A DNA stretch of 23,056 nt, from NCBI GenBank assembly GCA_964387775.1, contig CAYLZO010000059.1, forward strand, positions 1-23,056, given 5' to 3'. Positions 6,827 through 14,242 of this stretch are shown piece after piece (the first letter of the stretch is position 1; each line of letters begins with the position of its first letter). Both the position numbers and the translations under genes were made by a program. This DNA is from CAYLZO01 sp964387775 (GTDB lineage: Bacteria; Chloroflexota; Anaerolineae; JAAYZQ01). A model generated the notes under the pieces. That model made no database searches and was not told the DNA's origin. It was given only the letters and a program-made list of their open reading frames with translations.

Positions 6827-8005
6827 CTACAGCGTCACGAGACTTCCCAGCAGCGAGATGGCGACATAACTCACGACGCCCACCGCCAGCGCGGCGCCCA
6901 GGCCGACGAGAAAAGGCTTGATGCCCAGGCCCTTGAACGTGCGAAAGTCGGTGCTGAGACCAACGCCGGCCAGGGCCACGACCATCAGCGTCTCGGCCCA
7001 GCCCTTGACCACGCCGTGGATGCCCGTCCAGGCCGCGCCGTCCCATAGGCCAAAGGCGGCGCCCCCGGCGTTGATGCCCGCGTCGCCGATGGAGCGGATC
7101 GCGGCCAGGGCCAAAAAGCCGACGACAAAGAGGGGCAGCAGTTTGAGGATATTGGTCTTGGGCGCGCCAGACTCGCACTGCTCCTCCCTTCGGCGGCAGT
7201 GATACAGGGCCGCAAAGGGAATGACAGCGGCCATGAACACATTGCGCACCAGTTTGGTCACGGTCGCCACGTCGAGGGCCAGCGGCGCGGTGAACACGTC
7301 GGCGTAGGCTTTGGCCGCGCCGACCACCTGGGACGTGTCGTGCACCGCCGTGCCCAGAAAAAGCCCGGCGTGCAGCGCCTGGCCGGCAAAGAGGACGTTG
7401 GCCAGGTAGGGGTAGGCCAGGGTCGCTGCCAGTCCAAAGATGGTGATGACGGCCACGGCGTAGGTCACTTCCTCGTCCTCGGCGTCGATGGCCGGGCCGG
7501 TGGCGACGATGGCCGACACGCCGCAGATGGACGTGCCCACGGCGATGAGGGCGCCCAACCGCTCGGGCAGGTGGAGCCACTTGTTGCTGAGTGTCGTAAA
7601 GAGCAGCGCCGCGAGCACGCAGAGGACGACGATGGGCACGCCGTAGGCGCCTAACTGGAACACGTCAAAGATGGTCAGCCGGATGCCCAGCAGGATGATG
7701 CCCAGGCGCAGGAGCTTTTTCACGGCGAACTGGAGGCCCGGCGCCAAGGCCCGGGGCAGCGGAACAGCGGCGCCGGCGATCAGGCCCAACAGGATGGCCA
7801 GCATCACGGCCGACACCGGCGTCTTGTCAAAGCCCAGGAGCGTGACGCCGATATAGTCACTCAGCCAGAGGCTAAACCAGGCGAGGGTGCCGACGGCCAG
7901 CAGGCCCGGCAGCAGCCGGGGCGCCTGGGCCGCCGGCAGGCCCAGCAGGCTCTCCTCCAGGACGTTCATCTGATGCGCGGGACGCGCAACGCTCGAATGA
8001 TTCAT
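6827..8005 (-). CDS. YeiH/UPF0324 family membrane protein (putative sulfate/sulfite exporter)
   Basis: 392 residues with about ten hydrophobic segments. UPF0324 (Cons_hypoth698) landmarks are the conserved segment around KKLLRLGIILLGIRLT, AVGTSICGVSAIVAT in mid-protein, the cytosolic AIDAEDEEVTYAVAVIT stretch, FLGTAVHDTSQVVGA, and a late GVGLSTDFRTFKGLG motif. The family is annotated as putative sulfate exporters. As I recall, the SuyZ protein linked to sulfolactate sulfo-lyase operons belongs here, but transport has rarely been shown directly. It starts 21 bases after the permease stop and so is likely in the same transcript. The first ATG was kept although its ribosome-binding site is weak; a second ATG 12 codons later is possible. 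Its presence beside a SuyAB-type lyase is the main hint that an oxyanion of sulfur is released in this pathway. Confidence 0.88.
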   Translation of the reverse strand: MNHSSVARPAHQMNVLEESLLGLPAAQAPRLLPGLLAVGTLAWFSLWLSDYIGVTLLGFDKTPVSAVMLAILLGLIAGAAVPLPRALAPGLQFAVKKLLRLGIILLGIRLTIFDVFQLGAYGVPIVVLCVLAALLFTTLSNKWLHLPERLGALIAVGTSICGVSAIVATGPAIDAEDEEVTYAVAVITIFGLAATLAYPYLANVLFAGQALHAGLFLGTAVHDTSQVVGAAKAYADVFTAPLALDVATVTKLVRNVFMAAVIPFAALYHCRRREEQCESGAPKTNILKLLPLFVVGFLALAAIRSIGDAGINAGGAAFGLWDGAAWTGIHGVVKGWAETLMVVALAGVGLSTDFRTFKGLGIKPFLVGLGAALAVGVVSYVAISLLGSLVTL

Positions 8006-8026
8006 TACGATTCGTGCCTTGGCGGC

Positions 8027-9079
8027 CTATTTCATGCCCGTCGTGGCGATGCCGGTCGTGATGTTGCGCTGCAAGAAGGCAAAGACGATGGTGATGGGCA
8101 GCAGGGTCAGGACCGTCATGGCCAGGATCAGGTGCCACTGGACGTTGAGTTGGCCCTGGAATGATTGTAGGCCGACTTGCAGGGTAAAGACCTCGCTGCG
8201 GCTGAGCACCACCAGCGGCCAGAGAAAGTCGTTCCAGCGCCACATCACCGAAAAGATGGTGAGCACGGCCAGGGCGGGTTTGGCCAGCGGCAGGATGACC
8301 TGGGCATAGATGCGCCACTCGCTGGCGCCGTCGATGCGCGCCGCGTCGATCAGTTCGTCGGGGATGGTCAGCATGTATTGCCGCAGCAGGAACACGCCCG
8401 TTGGCGTGGCCGCGCCCGGCACGATGACGCCCAGCAGGTTGTTGTTCCATCCCACGCGGGTGATGACCAGGAACACGGGCACCAGCACCACCGACAGGGG
8501 GACCATGAGGGTGCTGATCATGATCAAAAAGATGGCCGTGCGCCCCCGGAACTGGTACTTGCTCAGGGCAAAGGCGGCCATGCTGTTGACCAGCAGGGTC
8601 AGGATGGTGGCCGCCACGGTCACGATGACGCTGTTGCGAAAGTAAACCGCAAAGTCGAAACTCTCGATGCCTTCGACATAGTTGTCCAGGCTAAAGACGA
8701 TGCGTTCGACCGGCTGCCGGTCGTTGATGTGCACCTTGACGATTTCGCCCGGATTGGCCGGGTCGATCAATTGGGCTTCGAGACCGATGCGGCGCACCTG
8801 GGCCATCTGCACCACGGAACCGCCTTCGAGCGTGACCTCGTAGAGCGGCAGCGGCTCGTCGTAGCCTTCGACCTCGACGGTTTCCTGCTGGTAGGGCCAG
8901 ATGCGCGGCGGAAACTTGACCACTTCTGCCGACGTTTTGAACGAAGACAGCACGAGCCAGATCACCGGCCCGAACATGAGGATCACGCCCAGGGTGAGGT
9001 ACAGGTAGGTGACCATGTCGGTGATGTGCAAGCGCTTGCGGCCGCGGGTACGTGTCAAAAACTCAAGGATGGCACTCAT
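8027..9079 (-). CDS. Carbohydrate ABC transporter permease, MalG type (CUT1)
   Basis: 350 residues with six predicted membrane segments. The cytoplasmic EAA loop DAARIDGASEWRIYAQVILP (about residues 245-264) docks the ATPase. ATG 9079 was chosen because GGAGGA lies just upstream; a longer frame would overlap the preceding gene. Between the first and second membrane segments there is an unusually large outer segment (about residues 60-135) rich in Glu, Val and Gly, which may contact the binding protein. The start is 4 bases after the stop of the MalF-type gene, so the two form a heterodimeric channel. No ATPase gene is present in the cluster, and CUT1 systems often share an MsmX-like ATPase coded elsewhere. 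Confidence 0.93.
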   Translation of the reverse strand: MSAILEFLTRTRGRKRLHITDMVTYLYLTLGVILMFGPVIWLVLSSFKTSAEVVKFPPRIWPYQQETVEVEGYDEPLPLYEVTLEGGSVVQMAQVRRIGLEAQLIDPANPGEIVKVHINDRQPVERIVFSLDNYVEGIESFDFAVYFRNSVIVTVAATILTLLVNSMAAFALSKYQFRGRTAIFLIMISTLMVPLSVVLVPVFLVITRVGWNNNLLGVIVPGAATPTGVFLLRQYMLTIPDELIDAARIDGASEWRIYAQVILPLAKPALAVLTIFSVMWRWNDFLWPLVVLSRSEVFTLQVGLQSFQGQLNVQWHLILAMTVLTLLPITIVFAFLQRNITTGIATTGMK

Positions 9080-9083
9080 GGGA

Positions 9084-10106
9084 CTATTCCTCCTCCTTGC
9101 GGACCACAAGCTGGACGATTGTCAAGACGACCAATACGCCGGCCATGAGCAGCGAAGCCGCCGCCGCGATGCCAAAGCGTTTGGTCGGGCTGGCAAAGCC
9201 GTTGTCATAGATGTACTGCACCAGGTAGAGCGTCGCCGTGCCCGGTCCACCGCCGGTAAAGGCAAAGACCACGTCGAACACCTGGACGGCGCGGATCAAC
9301 GACAGGACCAGCACCACGGTCATCGAGGGCATCAGCAGGGGCAGGGTGATGTTGCGGAAGGACTGCCAACTGTTGGCCCCGTCGATGTCGGCGGCCTCGT
9401 ACAACTCGGCCGGGATGGCTTGCAGGCCGGCCAGCAGAATGAGCGTATAGAAGCCCATGGTCGCCCAGGCGCTGATGATCACCACCCAGAAGCGCGCCCA
9501 GCCGGCGTCGACCATAAAGGGCACTTTGTCGAACCCCAAGCTGGTGATGATGCCATTGAGCAGGCCGTTTTCCTGCAGGATCCATTTCCAGATCAGCGCG
9601 ACGACGATGGGCGACAGCAGGACCGGGTAGAAAAAGACGCTGCGGAAAAAGCCCCGCGCCCGGATCTTGCGGTTGAGCACCAGGGCCGTAACCAGCGAGA
9701 TGAGCACCAGCAGGGCCACCTCGGCGATTACGTAGCCTGTCGAATTAAACACCGCGCGCCAGAAGCGATCCTCGTAGCAACTGTTGGGATCGAGAAAATT
9801 CTCGCAGGTCAGGAGCTGCTCAAAGTTCGCCGTACCCACCCAGGGTCGCTGGTCGGGAAAGAACTCGGTGCCGCCGGTAAAGGCGTAGACAAAGTTCAGG
9901 AGCATGGGAAAGAGGATAAAGATGCCAAAGATGAGCAGGTTGGGTAACACAAAGAGATAGGGCATGCGGCGGATGCCGATCACCCGCTGCAACAGGTCAA
10001 AGACCAGTTCGATAGGCCACAGGCAGACCTCTACGACGGCAGAGGAAGCCCGGCCGATCCATTCACCTACTACTTTATCCGGTCGCTTGCGTGCCTGCAC
10101 GGTCAT
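9084..10106 (-). CDS. Carbohydrate ABC transporter permease, MalF type (CUT1)
   Basis: 340 residues. A basic, amphipathic N-terminal extension (about 45 residues) precedes the usual six membrane segments, the first at about 50-72. An outer loop follows (TANFEQLLTCENFLDPNSCYED) with two cysteines, C101 and C110, that could form a disulfide. The EAA loop YEAADIDGANSWQSFRNITL lies at about 236-255, and the late PGTATLYLVQYIYDNGF segment is typical of the family. GGAG precedes the ATG. The partner is the MalG-type permease directly downstream. Upstream, an 11-bp hairpin separates it from the binding-protein gene, the usual arrangement for keeping binding protein in excess over permease. Confidence 0.93.
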   Translation of the reverse strand: MTVQARKRPDKVVGEWIGRASSAVVEVCLWPIELVFDLLQRVIGIRRMPYLFVLPNLLIFGIFILFPMLLNFVYAFTGGTEFFPDQRPWVGTANFEQLLTCENFLDPNSCYEDRFWRAVFNSTGYVIAEVALLVLISLVTALVLNRKIRARGFFRSVFFYPVLLSPIVVALIWKWILQENGLLNGIITSLGFDKVPFMVDAGWARFWVVIISAWATMGFYTLILLAGLQAIPAELYEAADIDGANSWQSFRNITLPLLMPSMTVVLVLSLIRAVQVFDVVFAFTGGGPGTATLYLVQYIYDNGFASPTKRFGIAAAASLLMAGVLVVLTIVQLVVRKEEE

Positions 10107-10128
10107 GGGACGCTACTCCTTGCCTGGA

Positions 10129-10167
10129 GGCGCAGCCTGACCGCTCGTGGGCAAGCCAGGCTGCGCC
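10129..10167 (-). other. Intercistronic hairpin between binding-protein and permease genes
   Basis: Perfect 11-bp arms 10129-10139 (GGCGCAGCCTG) and 10157-10167 flank a 17-base loop in the 84-base gap. There is no U-tract on the minus strand, and the permease ribosome-binding site follows at once. A second small palindrome ACAAGCGGCTTGT (10178-10190) abuts the stop codon of the binding-protein gene. The position matches the stabilising elements known between malE and malF, so a role in raising binding-protein mRNA over permease mRNA is inferred. Confidence 0.65.
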
Positions 10168-10190
10168 CCCGCTAACTACAAGCGGCTTGT

Positions 10191-12794
10191 CTATCCGCCC
10201 GCCTCGGCGATGGCGTCGTCGATGTCCTGCTGGAGGCGTTGGAGGGCCTCGTCGAGGGTCAGTTCGCCGGTCAGGTATTGGGCGATGCGGTTGGCGCTGT
10301 TGCGATAATAGGCAAAGGCGAAGGGATGGACGTTCAGGCCCACGGCCTGATCCTGGAGATTGGGCACCTCGGCGGTGTAGGCCGCCAGGGCGGCCAGCAC
10401 GGCGGCGTCGTCGGTCTCAAACTCGACGCCCTGGGTGGCCACGTCCTTCTGGGCGGGCAGCGACAGGGTGCCGGCCGAAAAGGCGCCATAGTTCTCCGGC
10501 TGGATCAGGAACTCCATGAGCGCCGCCACCGCTTCGGGATACTCGGTGTCGGCAAAGGCGACGACGGCCGAGCCGCCGGCCACGCCGGTGGAGCCACCGT
10601 CCCCGGTGGGGTTGGGCACCACGACCCAGTCAAAGGCGTCGCCCACGTCGCTGGCCAGGCGTCCGATCTGCCAGCTGCCCGACATGCACATTACCAGGTC
10701 GCCGCTGATGACAAAGTCGATGCAGTTGTTGAGGCTGTCGCCCACCAGCCACACCTCGGAGGGGGTGACGGCCTCGTCGTGCCAACTTTTCAGCAGCTCG
10801 GCAAAGGCGCGGAAGCCGGAGGTATCGATGGTAAAGGCGCCGTCGCTGTCGATGAGGGTGGCGCCCATGCTCATGGCCGGGCCGGCGAAGCGGTGGCCGG
10901 TTCGGTCGATAGAGATGGCATACTGCACCCCTGTCGCCTCGGCGACCTGCTTGGTCAGCGCGGTCCACTCTTCCCAGGTCGTGCCCTCGCCGGGCAGCTC
11001 GACGCCGGCTTGATCGAAGAGGGTCTTGTTGACGTAGGGGCCGGTGATGGTCAGGGCGTCGGGGAAGCCGTGCAGACCCTGGGTGTCGCCCTCGGCGCGC
11101 ATGGCGGCCAAGACCGGTGCCGGAAAGTTGGCCTCAAAGTAGGCCGGGTCGGCCAGGTAGGGGCGCAGGTCCAGCAGCTTGCCCTGGTAGGCGGCAAAGT
11201 TGGTGATGCGCGCCAGGTCGGGGCCTTCGCCCGTCTCGACCTGGACCGGCAACTGCTCGTCGATGGTGCTGTAGGGCACCACGTCGAGGATGACGGTCAC
11301 GGCTGGGTTCTCGGCCATGAACTGGTCGAGAAGCGGCTGCATCACTTCGGCTTCTTTGCCATCGGCATAGTAGGTGAAGCGAATCTCGGCGGCCGCCAGG
11401 GGCGGTTTCTCGGCAGGCTTCATGCCGCCCGCCTCGGCGATGGCGTCGTCGATGTCCTGCTGGAGGCGTTGGAGGGCCTCGTCGAGGGTCAGTTCGCCGG
11501 TCAGGTATTGGGCGATGCGGTTGGCGCTGTTGCGATAATAGGCAAAGGCGAAGGGATGGACGTTCAGGCCCACGGCCTGATCCTGGAGATTGGGCACCTC
11601 GGCGGTGTAGGCCGCCAGGGCGGCCAGCACGGCGGCGTCGTCGGTCTCAAACTCGACGCCCTGGGTGGCCACGTCCTTCTGGGCGGGCAGCGACAGGGTG
11701 CCGGCCGAAAAGGCGCCATAGTTCTCCGGCTGGATCAGGAACTCCATGAGCGCCGCCACCGCTTCGGGATACTCGGTGTCGGCAAAGGCGACGACGGCCG
11801 AGCCGCCGGCCACGCCGGTGGAGCCACCGTCCCCGGTGGGGTTGGGCACCACGACCCAGTCAAAGGCGTCGCCCACGTCGCTGGCCAGGCGTCCGATCTG
11901 CCAGCTGCCCGACATGCACATTACCAGGTCGCCGCTGATGACAAAGTCGATGCAGTTGTTGAGGCTGTCGCCCACCAGCCACACCTCGGAGGGGGTGACG
12001 GCCTCGTCGTGCCAACTTTTCAGCAGCTCGGCAAAGGCGCGGAAGCCGGAGGTATCGATGGTAAAGGCGCCGTCGCTGTCGATGAGGGTGGCGCCCATGC
12101 TCATGGCCGGGCCGGCGAAGCGGTGGCCGGTTCGGTCGATAGAGATGGCATACTGCACCCCTGTCGCCTCGGCGACCTGCTTGGTCAGCGCGGTCCACTC
12201 TTCCCAGGTCGTGCCCTCGCCGGGCAGCTCGACGCCGGCTTGATCGAAGAGGGTCTTGTTGACGTAGGGGCCGGTGATGGTCAGGGCGTCGGGGAAGCCG
12301 TGCAGACCCTGGGTGTCGCCCTCGGCGCGCATGGCGGCCAAGACCGGTGCCGGAAAGTTGGCCTCAAAGTAGGCCGGGTCGGCCAGGTAGGGGCGCAGGT
12401 CCAGCAGCTTGCCACGGTAAGCGCCAAAGTTGGTGATGCGGGCCAGGTCGGGGCCCTCGCCGGTTTCGACCTGGACCGGCAACTGCTCGTCGATGGTGCT
12501 GTAGGGCACTACGTCGAGGATGACGGTGATGCCCGGGTTCTCGGCCATGAACTGGTCGAGGATCGGTTGCATCACTTCGGCTTCTTTGCCGTCGGCATAG
12601 TAGGTGAAGCGAATCTCGGCCGTCTCGGTGGATGGCGCTTCGGTCGGTTGTGGCTCTGGCGCCTGGGTGGGATCCACGGCCGGGGCCTGGGTGGGCTCCG
12701 GTTCGGGGGGCTGGGTCGGTTCGGGCGTTGTGCCGCAGGCCGACAGCATCAGCACCGCAATGGTAAGCAACGCAAACAAGGTTCTCAGTTTCAT
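10191..12794 (-). CDS. Lipoprotein with two tandem family-1 sugar-binding domains
   Basis: 867 residues, about twice the usual 400-450. Residues 1-20 are a lipoprotein signal ending in LSAC (C20), followed by a Pro/Thr/Glu/Gln-rich tether (21-57). Copy 1 (59-457) and copy 2 (469-867) are each a complete extracellular solute-binding domain (SBP_bac_1) beginning AEIRFTYYADGKEAEVMQP. They are joined by an 11-residue linker beginning MKPAEKPP, and differ at only five residues, all in the first 80 of each copy. GAGGAGGA precedes the start. The protein should sit on the outer face of the membrane (or in the envelope) and feed the two downstream permeases. Doubling the domain may raise local ligand concentration or let one protein carry two substrates. 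A recent recombination event or an assembly error is the competing view. Confidence 0.93.
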   Translation of the reverse strand: MKLRTLFALLTIAVLMLSACGTTPEPTQPPEPEPTQAPAVDPTQAPEPQPTEAPSTETAEIRFTYYADGKEAEVMQPILDQFMAENPGITVILDVVPYSTIDEQLPVQVETGEGPDLARITNFGAYRGKLLDLRPYLADPAYFEANFPAPVLAAMRAEGDTQGLHGFPDALTITGPYVNKTLFDQAGVELPGEGTTWEEWTALTKQVAEATGVQYAISIDRTGHRFAGPAMSMGATLIDSDGAFTIDTSGFRAFAELLKSWHDEAVTPSEVWLVGDSLNNCIDFVISGDLVMCMSGSWQIGRLASDVGDAFDWVVVPNPTGDGGSTGVAGGSAVVAFADTEYPEAVAALMEFLIQPENYGAFSAGTLSLPAQKDVATQGVEFETDDAAVLAALAAYTAEVPNLQDQAVGLNVHPFAFAYYRNSANRIAQYLTGELTLDEALQRLQQDIDDAIAEAGGMKPAEKPPLAAAEIRFTYYADGKEAEVMQPLLDQFMAENPAVTVILDVVPYSTIDEQLPVQVETGEGPDLARITNFAAYQGKLLDLRPYLADPAYFEANFPAPVLAAMRAEGDTQGLHGFPDALTITGPYVNKTLFDQAGVELPGEGTTWEEWTALTKQVAEATGVQYAISIDRTGHRFAGPAMSMGATLIDSDGAFTIDTSGFRAFAELLKSWHDEAVTPSEVWLVGDSLNNCIDFVISGDLVMCMSGSWQIGRLASDVGDAFDWVVVPNPTGDGGSTGVAGGSAVVAFADTEYPEAVAALMEFLIQPENYGAFSAGTLSLPAQKDVATQGVEFETDDAAVLAALAAYTAEVPNLQDQAVGLNVHPFAFAYYRNSANRIAQYLTGELTLDEALQRLQQDIDDAIAEAGG
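10195..11390. repeat. Tandem repeat unit B (encodes second binding domain)
   Basis: 1196 bp, offset by exactly 1230 bp from unit A at 11425-12620. Comparing the two by eye, 10195-11183 (989 bp) is identical to its counterpart, while 11184-11390 carries 17 mismatches. The units are joined by a 34-bp spacer (11391-11424). Confidence 0.9.
11425..12620. repeat. Tandem repeat unit A (encodes first binding domain)
   Basis: Partner of the unit at 10195-11390. The divergent 207 bp lie at 12414-12620 (5' end of the domain on the coding strand). The rest is identical by eye, including all third-codon positions. Confidence 0.9.
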
Positions 12795-12895
12795 TGTTCC
12801 TCCTCCTCAATCTTTGTCTTGGTCCGTTTCTCTTGATTCCTGGATTGTCCCCAAATCTTTGGATTCTAGGTCAACGCCACCTCCTTCCTACGTTC

Positions 12896-14242
12896 CTACA
12901 GGTGCAAAACGGGCAGGTCTAGCATCTTGGCCAGAGCCAACAAGGCGGGTTCGTACTCGCCGTAGGTCAAAGAAATATGGTGTTCCAGGCCCTCACTCAG
13001 GAGCGTATCGAGCACCTGGGCGGCGGGCCGGTCGAAGCGCAACAGGCCCGAGGTGCCGGTGAAACTCATCGGCGCCCGCAGCATCTCGCCGCTGCCGACG
13101 ACCAGGCGGTAGTCGCCCGTCGCCTCGCTCAGCCGGGCCACGGTGACGCGGCCGGGCTTGAGGGGAAACTCCATCAACAGCGGCAGTTGCCGGTTGGAGT
13201 GGATGGTGGCCCGGGGCCGCACCTCGGGGTCGGCCATCGACAGGGGCGCCAGGCCGCAGTGCCAGACCACGACGGCGTCGTCGTCCAGGTCGAACGAGAC
13301 CACGTCGGTGCCAAAGGCCGGCTCGCCGCCGATCCATTGCAGGATGAGCTGGGTGATGGTGCCGTTGACGTCGGCCTCGCAGCTGCACGGCGTGCCCTCG
13401 TCACTGAGCATCGACATGGCCCCGCAGGCGGCGCAGCCCAACTCGGTGAAGAACTCGGGCCAGCAGCGGACGGCCAGCCCGGCCAGCTCCTGCTCGGCGG
13501 CCAGCCGGCGGAGGGCCAGGTAGCTGCCCAGCGAGGCGCGCAGGGCGGCCGGATCCACGTCCGCCAGGCCGTCCAGCCGGGCGCCCAGGTCGCGGTACAC
13601 GGCCTCGACGTCGCCGGGGTCCGCTGCGCGGACGGCCCGGAAGGCGTCGGCCAGGGGCACCTGGACCACCTCCAGCCCAAAGCGGGCGGCCAGGGCTGCC
13701 TCGTCGAGCTGGCAGCTCTCAAAGCCGGCGGGATGCTCACCCACCCGGCCCAGCCGCGCCCCGCGCAACAGCCGCCGGGCGCGACCGGCCCGGGCCAGGG
13801 TGTCCACCTGGTCCAGCACGGCCGGATCGTCGGGCGGGGTGTAGGCGTATTCGTAGTCGTGCCCGGCCCGCGTCAGGGCGTGGGCGCCCAGGTTGATGCC
13901 GCAGAAGGAATTCAGGCGCAGGCGCCCGCCGCCCCGCCCCTCGGGCACGGCCCACAGGAGCAGCGGCGCGTCGACGGCCCGGGCCAGGCTCATGACCATC
14001 GTGCTGTCGGCAAAGGTGGCCTGCAGGACGACGAGCAGGTCGAGGGGCGCCCCGGCGAGCGCCTCGGCGGCCTGCCGGGTGCCCTCCAAATTGGTGACCA
14101 GCGCCTCCGGCCCGGCCAGGGCGTAGCCGGCGCATCGCAGGTGGGCGCGGGCCTGGGCCGCCACCTCGGCGGCCAGCGGAATATCGAACGTGGTCCGGGC
14201 CAGGGAGACGAGGCCCAGTCTCAAATCGGCTGCTTGGATCAT
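12896..14242 (-). CDS. L-fucose/L-arabinose isomerase-like protein
   Basis: 448 residues. ATG 14242 overlaps the stop of the repressor gene (ATGA) and is preceded by GAGGGGA; the open frame continues upstream but only as a shadow of the repressor gene. The N-terminal region (DLLVVLQATFADSTMVM, about 68-84) resembles the Rossmann-like domain of fucose isomerases. The C-terminal half has RCWPEFF (259-265), a Cys-rich CAACGAMSMLSDEGTPCSCEADV (270-292) and VVWHCG (325-330), typical of the FucI/AraA-like C-terminal fold. E263, E289, D291 and H328 are candidate metal ligands. Such enzymes interconvert aldoses and ketoses using Mn2+ or similar. Relatives exist with unknown substrates, so no sugar is assigned. 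Placed directly behind the repressor, it is probably the committed first intracellular isomerisation. Confidence 0.85.
   Translation of the reverse strand: MIQAADLRLGLVSLARTTFDIPLAAEVAAQARAHLRCAGYALAGPEALVTNLEGTRQAAEALAGAPLDLLVVLQATFADSTMVMSLARAVDAPLLLWAVPEGRGGGRLRLNSFCGINLGAHALTRAGHDYEYAYTPPDDPAVLDQVDTLARAGRARRLLRGARLGRVGEHPAGFESCQLDEAALAARFGLEVVQVPLADAFRAVRAADPGDVEAVYRDLGARLDGLADVDPAALRASLGSYLALRRLAAEQELAGLAVRCWPEFFTELGCAACGAMSMLSDEGTPCSCEADVNGTITQLILQWIGGEPAFGTDVVSFDLDDDAVVVWHCGLAPLSMADPEVRPRATIHSNRQLPLLMEFPLKPGRVTVARLSEATGDYRLVVGSGEMLRAPMSFTGTSGLLRFDRPAAQVLDTLLSEGLEHHISLTYGEYEPALLALAKMLDLPVLHL

Noticed and set aside
10239..12836. An 865-codon open frame on the plus strand opposite the binding-protein gene
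   Set aside because: It lacks any recognisable domain, its repeat structure simply mirrors the real gene, and its Gly/Val/His-rich composition is typical of antisense frames in GC-rich DNA.
12851..12862. Palindrome CCAAATCTTTGG upstream of the binding-protein gene as an operator
   Set aside because: It is short and not repeated elsewhere in the cluster, and no good promoter hexamers at standard spacing flank it.
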